A program made the translations under genes and the position numbers. Below, one piece after another: positions 11,556-24,500 of a stretch of DNA of 64,000 bases. The notes beneath the pieces are model-generated. The model saw nothing but the letters and a program-made list of their open reading frames with translations, made no database searches and was not told where the DNA came from. Every line of letters begins with the position of its first letter. Within the stretch, counting starts at the first letter, position 1. Origin of the DNA: Hsuehochloa calcarea. Taxonomy: Eukaryota; Streptophyta; Magnoliopsida; Poales; Poaceae. The DNA lies in the NCBI GenBank assembly GCA_036346395.1, contig CM070594.1:14293385-14357384 (forward strand), in the 5' to 3' direction.

Positions 11556-14500
11556 TAAGGTGGAGTTGTGGTCAGCTCACATGCCAAACTGCCACCTATT
11601 TTGCAAAGACTCGTTCAAAATGCCCAGTGCACGGCGGTTGCAAGCTATGAAGAATTGTGCACGCACGGCGGTTGCAACTTTCACACTACAAAAGGTACAC
11701 ATCTCTCCTCCTTTTTCTTCCACTTCTCCACCTCACATCTCCAGCTTATTATCTCCCTTTCTCTCTTGCTCTCTGTTGCACGAACAATCACAGGTGTGCA
11801 TAACATCATCAGCTGGTACCAGAATTAAGCTGGAGACGTCGTGAGGGAGCGCGACATCTTCGCCGTCGTGAGGGAGTGCGGCATCTTCGTCGTTTGGGTA
11901 ATTTCTTGGTTCAACCCAAGTTGAGTCTCTCATTTAGTGGTTCAATGCAGCGAGGCCTACTGGTTTCTTGGTCCAATTCACGAGGAATCTTTTTTAGCGT
12001 GTGTTTTAAGTAAGATCTTGGCGCAATGCTACAACTCCTATTTTGCTGGTTCCTTTCGACTAGCTTCACAATTTTCCGTGTATGTGCCAAGAACAGGAAT
12101 TAGCAAGTGCGGACACCTAATTATACCTTAGTCCATCGAAATATTTTTTGAATCATATTGTCCATCGAAATAAGAATCTTCATTGCCAGCAAGTCCCACA
12201 GATTTCTTGGTTTCCAATGCAATGTGTGAGCCTTACTAATTTCTTTGTCAAATGCAAGAAGTGTCTGCGGCAGGGTGAGACCTAAATAATTTCTTGGGCC
12301 AATGACCAAGGTCTCATTCTTTTCAGAATCCGCTTACTTGGTTTGACCATCCTGCTCTGCATAAGTGCATATGACGCTTACTCTAAAAAAGTGCATATGA
12401 CACTCATGAACATTTTTTAGTCAAGACTCAACACTTAACAGCGAAGCCTGAGGGCAGATTTGTGACCCTGCCACATTGTACTCTTTCTCTTTTGATCTTA
12501 ATATAAATAGCTCGCAAAGATTGCCAGCCCCTTGAAAAATACTTAAGAGCAATGATCATTATTTGGGCCTCTAAAATCTGTGCAATTCTGCATCAGATTG
12601 GTGGTAAGTGAATGGTTCTTTGGATTTTTCATTGTGTACCCTGATTGACTTACATATTGGAACAATTTCCTTTTTCTCTATGGACAATTAGAACCAAGTC
12701 TTGTACAACAAACAGGATTATAAAATTGCAAACTTTACAATGTATATAGAGTTATAAACCAACTTTTTTTTGTAGGGCAATAGACATACAAGTTTTTTTT
12801 TCTGATAAAGTTGTCAATTGGGACATCTGAGGATTTCCATGTTGCTGGATTTGGTAGTAGATTTTATTTATTTCATTCAGAAAGAGAGCACAAAGCTGTC
12901 GTGTGAATTTTTTTTTTGGAACAGTATGGTGTTATTCTAAAATTTGCTACAAAATGAATACTCTTTCTAGCATGTATTCCCTATTTCTGGTATGTTTCAT
13001 GAAAGAATTAAAGCAATATGTAGCACACATTTTCCAATCTGAAATCATTTTTCTTCTTTATGAACTAGTGTATGTGCAACTTGTGCATTTACCTTTTCTT
13101 CGTTGTATATGTTACATGTAATTCTTAACTCTGCTAAACATACTTTTATGATACTCATTGGATGCTTGTTGCAACTTGCAAGCAAACCTCTGTTAAGTAA
13201 CCTGCAGTTTCTCCCTTTTTACACAAAGCAATAGGCTTCAGAAAGTAGGGTAGTTGTCTGTGTAACAGCCTCATTTTAAATAAATGGTAATTATATGCAT
13301 TTAATGAGCATACATGACATTTTTATTTAATTGCACAAATGGTTGCATTTGAAAACAACAAATTCAAGACAGATTTAAAACTTGAAAAGAAACTCCAAAA
13401 GAAAATTTGAGTTGATGTTTGTAAATAACCCTGGAAATTAATTTATTCAAATACTAAATTATTTTTCACGAATTAATATTATTTTTCACAAATTTTTAGA
13501 AGCCATTTTCATCTCACCATAATCCAAACCTTTTCACTAATGCAGTTTTGAATATAAATTAATTTTTACAAATTTTAGTATGAATAGTGATTGAAATTAT
13601 TTTTCCTAAATCCCATTTGATTATCATAACACTCACAAAAAAATTTAGAATTTTTAAATTTTATTATCTATTTCAAATCGCTCGGTCAAACGTTTTGAAT
13701 TTCGGTAAAAATTGAATCCAAATCCCAACACTTGGAAGTTGCATATACTTTGATATATCTGCTATGCACGATTTAGTTCATGCACACGAAATGCGTAAAT
13801 TATCATCTCTGGAATAGACTTCTTTATTGATTCTGAGATAGATAGTTTCGACTATGCAAAGTTGTACTGTTTATTGAACTCTGCAGACGCTCCTGAATTC
13901 GATGCTAACCAATGTACACTTCTATATTTTTTTTCTCTATATTCAACCTTATTGGAGGCAAGCTCTCACTTTGCAAAGGCTCCTTGAAGGAAAAAAAAAA
14001 GATGTAGGATATATCATTTAACATGCAGTTTTCATATATAATGGATGATTGCGCTTGGTGTTGTGTTAATCGTTGATGTATGTGATGTGCTTGTGGTTAT
14101 GTTGCGTAATCTATGAAGTTTGAGCACTGCAACTGTGCTTGATTTAGTTATTGCTTATGTTTGCTCTGTGTAGCATAGAATGTAAGATTTGAACTGTAGG
14201 ACTTAATCTGTGTAATGTGTTGATCATGATCATCCATTGTTTTTGTAGAGGTTATGTATTATTATGATAATTTTGTGGAAACTGTGCTCGAGCTTTGGCT
14301 TTTGAGTTGGATAAGCTCAACCTTTTTGTTTAGCTCATGAAAGGAAAGCTCAGGTACAGTTCGTACATATGCTTAGCCTCCTGTTTGTTGCCTTGTTAGA
14401 AAATATCAACAACTTTTGAGAGACTACAGCTTCTGCATGACTCCTGTTCTTTATTATAACATAGCTCCTAATAGTAGTACTACAAATTAGCTAGAGGCAA

Positions 14501-14693
14501 ATGTTCTTGTGGTTGGGAGGGTCGATTATTGGGATATATAGAAAGTTCATTCTTAGAACTCTATAAATAGAAGATCGGGTATGCTCATGTAGGAACATTT
14601 GTGTGATCGACTGGTTGCTTGTGTGGTGAGGGGCATGGACATGGAGATGGGCAATTGGCACACTTGTGGTCCAAGATATATTTGATGCACAAC

Positions 14694-14825
14694 ATGGTCA
14701 GATAACCACCTCTCTAAAGGAGAAACAGTCACATTAGGGAAAGCCAATTCCCAATCTTGAGTAACTAGAATTCTATCCAATTTCTCAAAAGTTGGATCCT
14801 CCTGGTTGTTTGCCCAAGTACACAA
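14694..14825 (-). pseudogene. LINE endonuclease C-terminal scrap, right copy
   Basis: Same fragment as 3518-3649, here with the family-typical tryptophan (QDWELAFPNVTVSPLERW). It ends in SDH and then diverges from LINE sequence. It is joined directly to the Helitron helicase scrap on the opposite strand. Non-functional remnant. Confidence 0.6.
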
Positions 14826-14874
14826 TCTGCCATGTAGGTCTAATTCCTTTAAACCATATTGTTCAATAACTACA

Positions 14875-15063
14875 CAATCTCCGAATGTTGGTGTGTACCT
14901 CCCAGGTCCTGTTTTCTCACATGAACAACTCTATGTTGCGCTTTCGCGAGCTACTGCTAGGAGCAATATAAGAATACTTGCTTCACGGGAAAAAGATAGG
15001 ACTTTCGCATCTGCCCAGACAGTCACCAAAAATATCGTCTATAAAGATGTTCTTACGTCGTAG
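14875..15063 (+). pseudogene. Helitron helicase C-terminal fragment, right copy
   Basis: Better preserved than the left copy: the frame stays open through LYVALSRATARSNI, then QTVTKNIVYKDVL and a stop, which matches how plant Helitron helicases end (a TKN-VY-VL tail). About 60 residues of motif VI and C-terminus survive; the rest of the RepHel protein is missing. No Helitron 5'-TC or 3'-CTRR-plus-hairpin terminus could be assigned. Confidence 0.7.
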
Positions 15064-15337
15064 ATGGCTTATGTACTATCTTGAATTTATTTGGTTTGTA
15101 TACATGCTGGAAGAGAAACCATGTAAACTATTGTAATATGGAGTTTTGTATTCGAGTTGTTTTACTTACAACCGTCTAAGTATAAAAATATTTTCTATGT
15201 GATCCTTTGTTGTTTGCCATTGGCATCCTTGTCAAGATATATGTCTCGTTGGAATGTTTTTAGCAGAAAAGTTACAAAACAAAATTTGCTCGTATTAGAT
15301 TTCTTTTTAACAAATTGTTTGGTGTGACATGTCAACA

Positions 15338-16180
15338 TCATGTCGGTTAGGAACATTTCCACTTGTAAAGTCTATGCTCCGTTTGATGCCCCCACTGCAT
15401 CCCAACCTAGGTAAGTTTTTCCAAATGCACCTTTATGCATATTTCCTTTTTGTTTTAGTTAATATTTTGTGTGTTTGCATGTAATAAATGTACATTTCAC
15501 GTGAATATAAATAATATGGTTGATGATTTCTCTTTTATAGATACATCCACTTTCATGAGTTGGGTGTAGACAGCGTGCATTTTACGTGGTTGTTCCGTGT
15601 GTACGTAGTGCACAAATTCCCTGTGCGAGAGATCATGTCTGGACCTATGCTTCAGTTTATTGTTGCTAATGAGAACGTATGTACCGATAATTACTTTATA
15701 ATTTATTACACACATGTTATTAATATTTCTACGAAGGTCATTTCATACATTGACCATATGCTTTCCGCATTTCTATTAGGGCATGAAAATGGAAGCATTT
15801 TGCTTCGGTAGACAAGTGTCCAGATTTGATAGACTACTTGCGGTGGGAAATTCCTTGGGAAGGAGCTTAAGTTAAGGTTTACGTACCAAACTATTGTTCG
15901 GCAGTTGAGCAATTTTATTCCGTTTTCTGATCTCCCTACCTACTTCACGCATTTTGAAGAGGTTTATCAGAAACCAAATAAGTCAACTGTTGGTAAGATC
16001 TCTATTTTCACATATTGTATCTTCTCGTATAATAGACTTTTTGTATTGTTACTTCTCACAATAATACTTCATGCAACTTTGGCAAGATGTGGTCAGTTTA
16101 GTTGTACACGTCAGCCCAACTCAAGACATCAACAACTTCCCACGTCGTATACCGATGAGGAAATTATGCATCATGGATGA
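15338..16180 (+). pseudogene. Unidentified spliced ORF remnants, right copy
   Basis: Counterpart of 4161-4990. Pieces include a MSVRNISTCKVY start ending at a GTAAG donor (about 15411), an acceptor near 15540, then HELGVDSVHFTWLFRVYVVH and a third piece with DLPTYFTHFEEVYQKPN. The reading frame is longer here than in the left copy. An RPA-like Helitron accessory gene is one possibility, but I see no decisive motif. Confidence 0.3.
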
Positions 16181-17145
16181 TAGGTACGAGTAGCACAATA
16201 ATGCTTCTACTTTCTTGAAAGAGAATATATTATATTGCATATCTTTTATTGAGTCTATGTTTTCTGTGAATTAGCCATAACTTACTATTCGTGCGTGTTT
16301 GGGATACGCTAATTGTGCGGTATCTAACACGGTGGAGACTTGTGGGTGAAGACCACCATGTTTTTGGCCGTGACAATGCTAAAGAAGAATAGTCATTATG
16401 GTATGTGTAGAGCTCTTTCGAACTTATTCTTGATACTCAACAAATTGTTATAACATATTAATCCTATACACTATAATGTTGAAAAGGTTGCTTGATGACA
16501 ATGGGATGTATCAATTTCTTCTTTAGACCTCAAGTTGCTGGTGCACAAGAGCTCAAGATAAACAACCATGTAAATAATGTATGGAATTCTTTCTTAAATA
16601 ATAATTTAATCGGTAATCGCTTTAAACAAAACTATGACAAGTAGTGTTGCACGATGTAAATGTAAGGAACTTTGTCATGAATGCTGTTGATATAAGGAAT
16701 GATGCATTTATTAGAATGTTTGTACATTAATAACGTAAGTAAGTCACTCAAACTTTTGACATCTCTTTATATATAATATACAATATAGATTTATGATGTT
16801 TAACTTTTGTTTGTTATTTTGTAGAATGTGCTTCCATTCTCTTTACGTCACAAGCTAGAGATGAGGATGTGTCTTCCATAAGGCTGCTGCATGAACTTCA
16901 TTTTTACATTTCCATTTACATTTACATTTAATGTATGATGTGTACTTTATCTGTTGGTTTGTACTTAATTTACATGATGATATGTCAGTTATTTATGTAT
17001 TGAAGTAAATTATGGGAACATATTGTTTCTACCGATTATTTCTAGAATTGTCGCACAGAGTTCTTGTTTTCTCATATTGCACTATTGTGATGCACGTATG
17101 TAAAATCATCATTTCATTGCTTGATTTGCTTTATGTGTTAAAGGA

Positions 17146-18100
17146 AAATATTATTTCTATAAGGTTTAGAATTCTGTTACAACACACAGACATCCTACTA
17201 GTATGTATGTGATTCCTGGGTCCTGATTCACCATCCTTGTCGATCCAAGAACACAAGTACCCAAATGCATGGTTTTGATTACAAGTCAATTTGTGGACGT
17301 AGTTTTCCCAAGTCACAATTAGTGCAGACTGCAGAGTCATGGACAAGTCGTTCATTAATAATAATAATAACTGCACTCAAGGGCCAGTTTCTGAAGAAAA
17401 TAGAAGCAAACAATGTTACCTGCAGTCCTGCATCCGTTTCTCTGTTAGGTGTGATACGCATACTACAGACATACAGTGCACGAAGAAACCCTGTACAGAG
17501 TCAAAAAAAAGAATTATCTTCTGAGACGAAGAGATTAACTGCCCTTTTCCCATCTTGCGAAAATAATAAAGACCAGAAGGATATCGTCAACGTCGTCGCC
17601 TCCTGCTCCACCACACATACGAAAACGAAGTTCTTGTCCTTAAGTTCTTGTTGCTTTCTTGCGCCAGCGAAAATGCTAGAATAGAAGAATTTATGCCAAT
17701 TGTTGTACAAACAATGTGGCTGCACACAAGAAAAATGTAATGCATGACCAGATTTTGAACAGGCCGTCTAATTCAAAATTTCAAAGCAAGCATGAAACGG
17801 ATCCAAATAAGTAGAAGTTACAGAGTACCACCAAAAATCTACCAATTACTGCAAGTTTTTCACTTGAATAAGAGCAATTTTTCTAAAACAAACTGATTGA
17901 AAATTATGAATAAGAGCAATTTTTCTAAAACAAACTGATTGAAAATTATTATGAGATCTACATACATAGCACCATGATTCAGTAGACCGCTTGTTTTACA
18001 GTTTACAAAAGTCTCGGCAATAGAATTTTCACCCGTCGCTTGCCAACTAAAAGAAGATAAGAGTGTATTGATGTGTACATGATTATGGAGTATTACATAA
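17146..18100. other. Intergenic sequence downstream of RUK
   Basis: AT-rich single-copy sequence with no supported gene. It contains a perfect 42-bp tandem duplication at about 17865-17948 (unit beginning gaataagagcaatttttct). Short frames at 17265-17725 lack recognisable features. Confidence 0.5.
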
Positions 18101-18522
18101 TTACATGAAACTGAAAACTTAGGTGCCAACCAAAATTGGCAAGGGAAATAAAGAGGGTGTTGGCCTTCAGCTGTCTTCCAAATTTGGCCAAAACATACCA
18201 TATACAGCAGCTCCGGATCGTCACACATAAAGGATTACATAGCAGCATCGCACATAAAGGATTACATAGCAGCATCCTGCACATCGATGAGCCAGGGTAC
18301 CGAGTGGCACTTCGTGGCAAAGAGTAGCAATTGAGGTCAACACCATGGCCACTGATGATGAGGCCATGCTCATACACTACTTGGTGCAAGAAGAGTGAAG
18401 CAAGCGCTGCCTCTGACCATGGCCACTGATGAGGCCATGCTCATACAATACAAGGTCATGGTCTTCTCCTATTAAGATCAAGTGTACAATGACAGCAAAC
18501 CTGCCTCTGACCACGTCTCCAC
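18101..18522 (-). other. Probable RUK 3' UTR with tandem micro-duplications
   Basis: Lies directly after the RUK stop codon (minus strand). It holds two local duplications: a roughly 27-bp unit at 18219-18275 (cacataaaggattacatagc) and a 30-bp-class unit at 18342-18375 and 18415-18447 (catggccactgatgaggcca). The end of the transcript cannot be fixed from sequence. Confidence 0.4.
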
Positions 18523-21500
18523 TCAACCACAGTGAGGGAAGCGCTGCAGTTCAGCGCCCAGATACGAAGCGGCATCAGCAAGACGGCTATCATGTGAACC
18601 CTTGAATGCTGATACAAGCGCTTCTACTCGCATCAAAGCTGATAATGATATTGACAGAATCATTCCTTGAGCTAGATACTGTCTGCAAGAGAATGCTAGG
18701 CCGTACAGTAAGCGGGTCAACCTTAGGCAGATGCCATGCTTCAACAAGTCCAGAACAGCACTCAGTTTTGGAAGATTGGTCAACAAGGCCATCGTAGCCT
18801 CTTGAGGTGCTGCCTTGAGTAACAATACCACGCAATCTGATGCCAAATCGCTTATCTGTGGATCCGAATTTCCAACTAGCTCAAGGAAAATACCCATGTT
18901 GCCACCAAAGTCGCATATATCCATGATGCAAGATTGTTGATCGACAGCAATGCTCATGCTGACTGCACTGTCAACAAGGAGGGCGGGCTTTTTGGAAAGG
19001 GCAACACTTCTGTTGCTACCGATGCCACAGATAATGAAAGCTCTGCAAAGTTCCAATGTTGGTTCGAGAAAATCATCCATATCTTTTGCAGTGACAAATT
19101 CAAGTAGATTCCCTAATCTTCTGACAACTTGAAGCTGAGAAAGAATATTGGTGTCCATGTCGGGAGCAGACGCCAGAGCAAAACAAAGCTTCACATTGCT
19201 TACATTTGCATTTGACAGATCTCCTAGCAAAAATTCAAAGCACTGGGATACTGTTGCTTCATTCAAAATATCAGAGACTTTAACACAATCATGTTCCATC
19301 AGCATTACTAGAAGTTTCTGTGCATATATAGGTATTGGATCTTCATCCTCTGCAAATGAAGGATACATCGGGAGAAAATACTTCTGAGAGATTGTTTTCA
19401 AGTCAGCTATTGTTTGTTCATCAGCAGTCAAGGAAGAATCGCTGAAGATCACAATCATAACATCAGACAGTATCTTCAAACACAGGAATCTGGCATTGCC
19501 GTCTTCATTGCCCTTGTATAAGATGGATAAGCTTGGAAGGATTCGACTTGTGAATATTTTGTGCTCATTAAGTATAACAGAAGGCTCCTCCGTAGCTGCC
19601 TCAACAACTCTCAATAATGTCATTTGGAAATCATCCCGAGCCTGGAAGTACAATAAGATATACACAAATAATCACTCAAGGTCAATATTTGTTTAGCAAA
19701 TACATTGCACAATTCAAAGGCTGCTAAGGCAAGACAGCATCAAGACTAGGATGAGTTTATTTTATACATTGCACTATTGCAGTGCAGTTATATAATGGAC
19801 GTACTCTCCATATTTAATAATCGGGGTGTGTCCAGATAGTTTATATAAAATACCTGAAATGGTGTTTCCAAAATCTTCATAAGATTTGCCGACTGAAGCA
19901 ATACATGACTCGTCACAACTCTGTGATGGAAGGATACACTCCCAAGAAGATGAAGGATTACAGGAAACAAATGAATTGTGCTTTTTGGATGAGCTCGTCC
20001 AGTTAAAGCAGTACCAGGTCCATGACGTTTGCCACCCATGACCTGCTGTACATCACTGGACACAGTGTCAAGAATGCCTGGGACCAAAGAAGCAACCAAC
20101 TGCACAAATGCTTCTGTACATTGATGAATGAAGCCCTCCTTCTCCTTTCCCAATCTATCAACTGCCGATAGTAATTTTGCATTGCAAAAGAAATGAGGAA
20201 GCCACCTTCGACTGTTTTTGCAAAGAAGAGCAACAAATAGAAGGGTTTTTCCACGCAGAACATCAGTTCCCTGTTCTATCAGAGAATTGAGTCCAGGGAC
20301 CAACTGTTTCTCCTCCGTTAACGACAGAATATAGCGGTTCATGTTTGGTATGATATGACTGTTAACTAATGCCGAGTTCAGAAGGTTCAGACTGATCTGC
20401 TGCTCACGTGGATTGCCCTTTATGAGTGTGCATGCAATATCCTTGAACGATAGCTTCTCCAATATCAAATGAATACATGATGAACTGAAGCGAGCTAAGC
20501 GGCCCAAACAAGATCCTGCAATAAGCCTTGTATTCTCCTGCTTCCCGGTTGCTTTATAGATGTAGCACAGATGTGCAATTACATCTTGGGGAGCAAAACG
20601 AGACGTCCAATATATCCCTTGGCTACAGATGTTATCAATTGTTCGTAAAGCATAAAGCTGGGCTAGATCATCTTCACCTTTACGCAAGATAGATGACACC
20701 AGCGCAATTACAGCACTAGGAACCTGCACAACTTCCCAAGTTAGATCATGAAAAACACTGTAGTTTGATTTCATAGCTGCAAATTAAAGGAAAGGGATCC
20801 TTCATATGCACATCTACCCTGCATGACCACTTACAACTACACAAGCTAAAAAGAGCCAAACCAATTGTTTCACAGAAGACAACCCTACGCAACCAAGATA
20901 TTTAAACAAAGGTCTAGATCATCCATTTGTAATTTCACAAACGCCACAAATACAAAAAAATCATCCATTAAAGGAAATTAGGTTAAAAAGACGCCATTAA
21001 AAGAAATAAATTATGAAATTATGTCCAGCAATCAGTGGAAAAAACATAATGCCCTAAGTTGACCAAACCAGTTTATTTTTGTGGAGGTGAAGTTGAACCT
21101 TGACAGTGTGAGAGCAAAGGTGTCAAGGTGCAGATTTCACCAAGAGATACATCCTGAATTCATGGACATGTAATCACTATATAAATGCAATTTCTCTTGG
21201 AATGAACCCTTGATCTATTCCAATGGGATGGGCCAAAAAGCAAATATATCATGTACAATGTAGGTAAATATACAAAGAGCGCCCTAAGCTATATACATAT
21301 CTAACACACACACCTCAAACTTGTTGGATATATTAGAGTTTCGGTAAAAAAAATTAAGTCATGCGCGACTTAGACTCAAGTTATGCTAAAGTCGGACCGT
21401 AACATTTAGCACAATAAATAAAGGGTGTGGAGATCCAAAAGTGACACAATATTCTCGAAAATCTACATCGTCTCGGAGCCCAAACAAAAAACCCAAGCGT

Positions 21501-24500
21501 CGTCGTCGATCCGCCGGGCGCCGCTGTCTCGTCGTGCATGTCCTCCGCAGCCGTGTCGCATAGGAGCGGACCGACGGCCGACCGGGTTGCGTGCAGGCGA
21601 GCCAAGGGCGACGGCCGGTGGTGCAGGAGGCGGCGCGATGCGGGTCGCGGGCAAGGAAGAGGAGCGGGCCGAAGGCTTCGGGGCGGTGCAGTGTCGAGAG
21701 CGACGGCGGAGGTGGCGGGATCCGGGCCGGTTCGGCCGGAAGGAGGTGAAGGAGAAAGATCCGGCGGTGGAGCCGGCGCTCGGGGGAGAGAAGGAATCCG
21801 GCGCTTGGCGGCGGTGGAGATGGCGTGAAGGCGCTCTGGGTAGCGGGCTGACGGGATCCAGCGGCGGGGTCCGAGCGTGGGCGAGGAAGGCAAGGAGGCG
21901 GCGCATCAAGGTGTGGTGCGAAGCCGGCGGCAGAGGAGTTTGGTAGCTCGGAGCGGCGGAGTTTGGTGGCTCGAGGGCTCGAGAGAGAAAGGAAGTCGGT
22001 TGGGCCGGAGAGGTGAGAGAGAGGAAGGGGAAAGGAAGGGCTTGGGCTCAGGGAAGAAAGGAGGAAGATGGAGAGGCCGTGCGTGCGGGGAAAGAAGTCG
22101 TGCGTGCGGGAAGGGAAGTAAGGGGAAAAGAAAGGGAGAGAAGGGAAGTGAAAAGAAAGAAAGAAAGAAAGAAAAGGAGAGTAGAAAAAAAGAGAGAAGG
22201 GGACCTGGTGATTCGGCGAGGTGTCGGTGTGGATTTTGAATTCGATGTGGTGTTGGTGTGGGTATTTAAGGGTGGAGGATCTGATCTTGTGTGAAAGTCA
22301 GAGTATCTGATCTAGAGTGGATTCAGATCGGCGAAGGATTGAGATCGGCGTGTGCTATATTTGGGAAAGGAGAGAGATGATGGTTTGCTGGTGGAGAATT
22401 TGATATGGTTGTGTGTGATGTGTTTGGTAAAGGAGAGAGAATGGTGTGTTTGCTGATAGTTTCAACTGTTGTGTTGTTTAGTGGTGACAGTATCGGAGGT
22501 TACAACAAAAGGCACAGAAGACAGGGGAGAAAACTATTCAGGTGGTGCTTTAGTGATTGTGCTAATGGTGTTATTGGTGCTGGAGATAGTGTTGCTAGGG
22601 AGGTCCATAAGAGTATTGAGACTAGAGCCCAACGCAATGGTCGTGTGCGAGTCAAACTCAAGTTGTATTAGAGTCGGACTGTAATATTTGGCATTATAAA
22701 TAAAGAGTGACACGCAATATTCTTGAAATTCTACAAAACTCATAGTGGATCAATAACACTGAGTTTGGAGAGGTAGAAACTATGTTGAGCTCTAGTCTAT
22801 ACCTTGATGAAGAAATCTGCTAACTGAAACTCTGAAGACACATACTGAAGAGCAATAACTTGGTCTTGCATGTGCGATCTCATGTACGAAGCATCAACTC
22901 CAATGTACTTGGTGAGCTCATGTTGCATTGAATCTTGAGCAATACAAATCACATCAGTACTGTCTGATAAAAGAGGAGCTGGTGCAGAAACTGAAACACT
23001 GAAATCCTCAAAGAGCCACCAAAGCCACCTGATCTCAGCTGTTAACGACACCATAACTCTCAATTCAGTCTCAGCACTCGAACGGGAAACAACGGTCTTC
23101 TTCTTGATCTCCCAGTCCATAAAAAAAGAACCAAGGAAAACACAACAAGCAGAGAGAGACTGGCGATCAGAATGATTGCTAGCCTAGTTCGCATCAAAGT
23201 TATGACTGAAGCTATAGAGAACTGGAGTGAGGAAAGAAAAGACGATAAGTGATGGTCCCGCAAAAATATCGCAGAACACGAAGGTGACTGTAGTGGAGCT
23301 GAGAGGGAGCAGAGATGAACTGACTCAAAATGTGAACTGGGTGAGAAATATCAAATCGAGTGATCCCAAGGTAGACGAGGCTCTCGACAAAATGACGCTA
23401 GCAAGTGGGGTCCGCAAGAGGCTCACCATCAATAGGCCAAAGGTTAACACCAAACTCCATAGGAGTATCCACTATGTGTTGATCAGTGAGACAAGCACGA
23501 GCAAGGATATCCTAAATGCACTTCTCTTGGAGAGGTAGTAGCCCTCGGATGTAAAGTGACCTTAATCCCAAGGAAGCAATGAAGAGAACCAAACTCAGAC
23601 ATCAAGAACTGCTAGTTGAGACGCTCCTTCACAAAGGTAATGTATTGAGAGTAATCTCTAGTAATGATCATGTCATCCATATATAGAAGGAGCATCCGAC
23701 TGCGAGGAGAGATGTATACAAAGAGGTAGGTTGTGATCACTGGCGGAGAAGTCGTGAGCGGTGACAACGAGAAAAAGTGATCAAACCAAGCACGAGGGCT
23801 TGTTTGAGCCCATAGAGCGACAAAGGTGGCAAACCATACCATCAGGGACAAATATCCAGGGGCGACAGCATGTAGACCTCACGTAGCTCGCCATTGAGAA
23901 AGGTATTTTTGATGTTCCGCTGAGAGATGGACCACTATCGAATAGAGGCTACAACAAGAAGAGTTGAGCGGTGGTCATGTAGGCGGCGAGGCGAACGTCT
24001 CATCGTAGTCACGACCATGCTCCCGCTAAAAACTACGCACCACAAGACAAACCTTGTAGCACTCAAGGGAACCATCCGAGCAGATCTTGATCTTGTACAC
24101 CCACTTGCACGTGATAAGAGTGACACGCGCAGGTAAGGACACAAGATCTCAAGTGCTAATATGCTCTAAGCGACAATCTTCTCGACGCCATGCAAGCTAC
24201 CACTTAGGGTGCAGTAGCCTAACGATAGGTCGTAGGCTCATAAAAAGCAACAGCTGCAAAGCCGTAGCGCTTAGGACCCAACAAGGACGGAGAAGAAGAG
24301 TAGGCCGAGAACGGCGAGAGTAGTGCAAGGGAAAAGGTGGAATCCCAACAAAGGAGCTGGAAGGAAACTCCGACGGAGAGGGGACAGGTGGAACCGGAGG
24401 AGAGGAAAGACAAGGTGGAGGAGGAAACGAAACAAAAGTGGAAAGCTGAGCATCAGGAAAACTCAGAAAGGAGATCGACTCAATAAGAGAATCTGAGCTG

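Larger units (their letters stand above)
11194..17145. repeat. Large direct duplication, right copy (partner 1-5965)
   Basis: Nearly identical to 1-5965 at an offset of about 11.19 kb. At 17145 the alignment ends and single-copy sequence leading to the RUK 3' end begins. Most differences are isolated substitutions or homopolymer length changes. The larger, multi-base differences lie at CAG/CTG sites (for example 15264, 15012, 15595-15655, 15926, 16916). Confidence 0.95.

Noticed and set aside
17146..17215. Helitron 3' end (CTAGT near 17195)
   Set aside because: No GC-rich hairpin precedes it and the two duplication copies already diverge 50 bp earlier.
21381..22239. Several frames of 90-170 residues on both strands
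   Set aside because: Low-complexity Pro/Arg/Gly translations of GC- or purine-rich DNA; no consistent coding signal.
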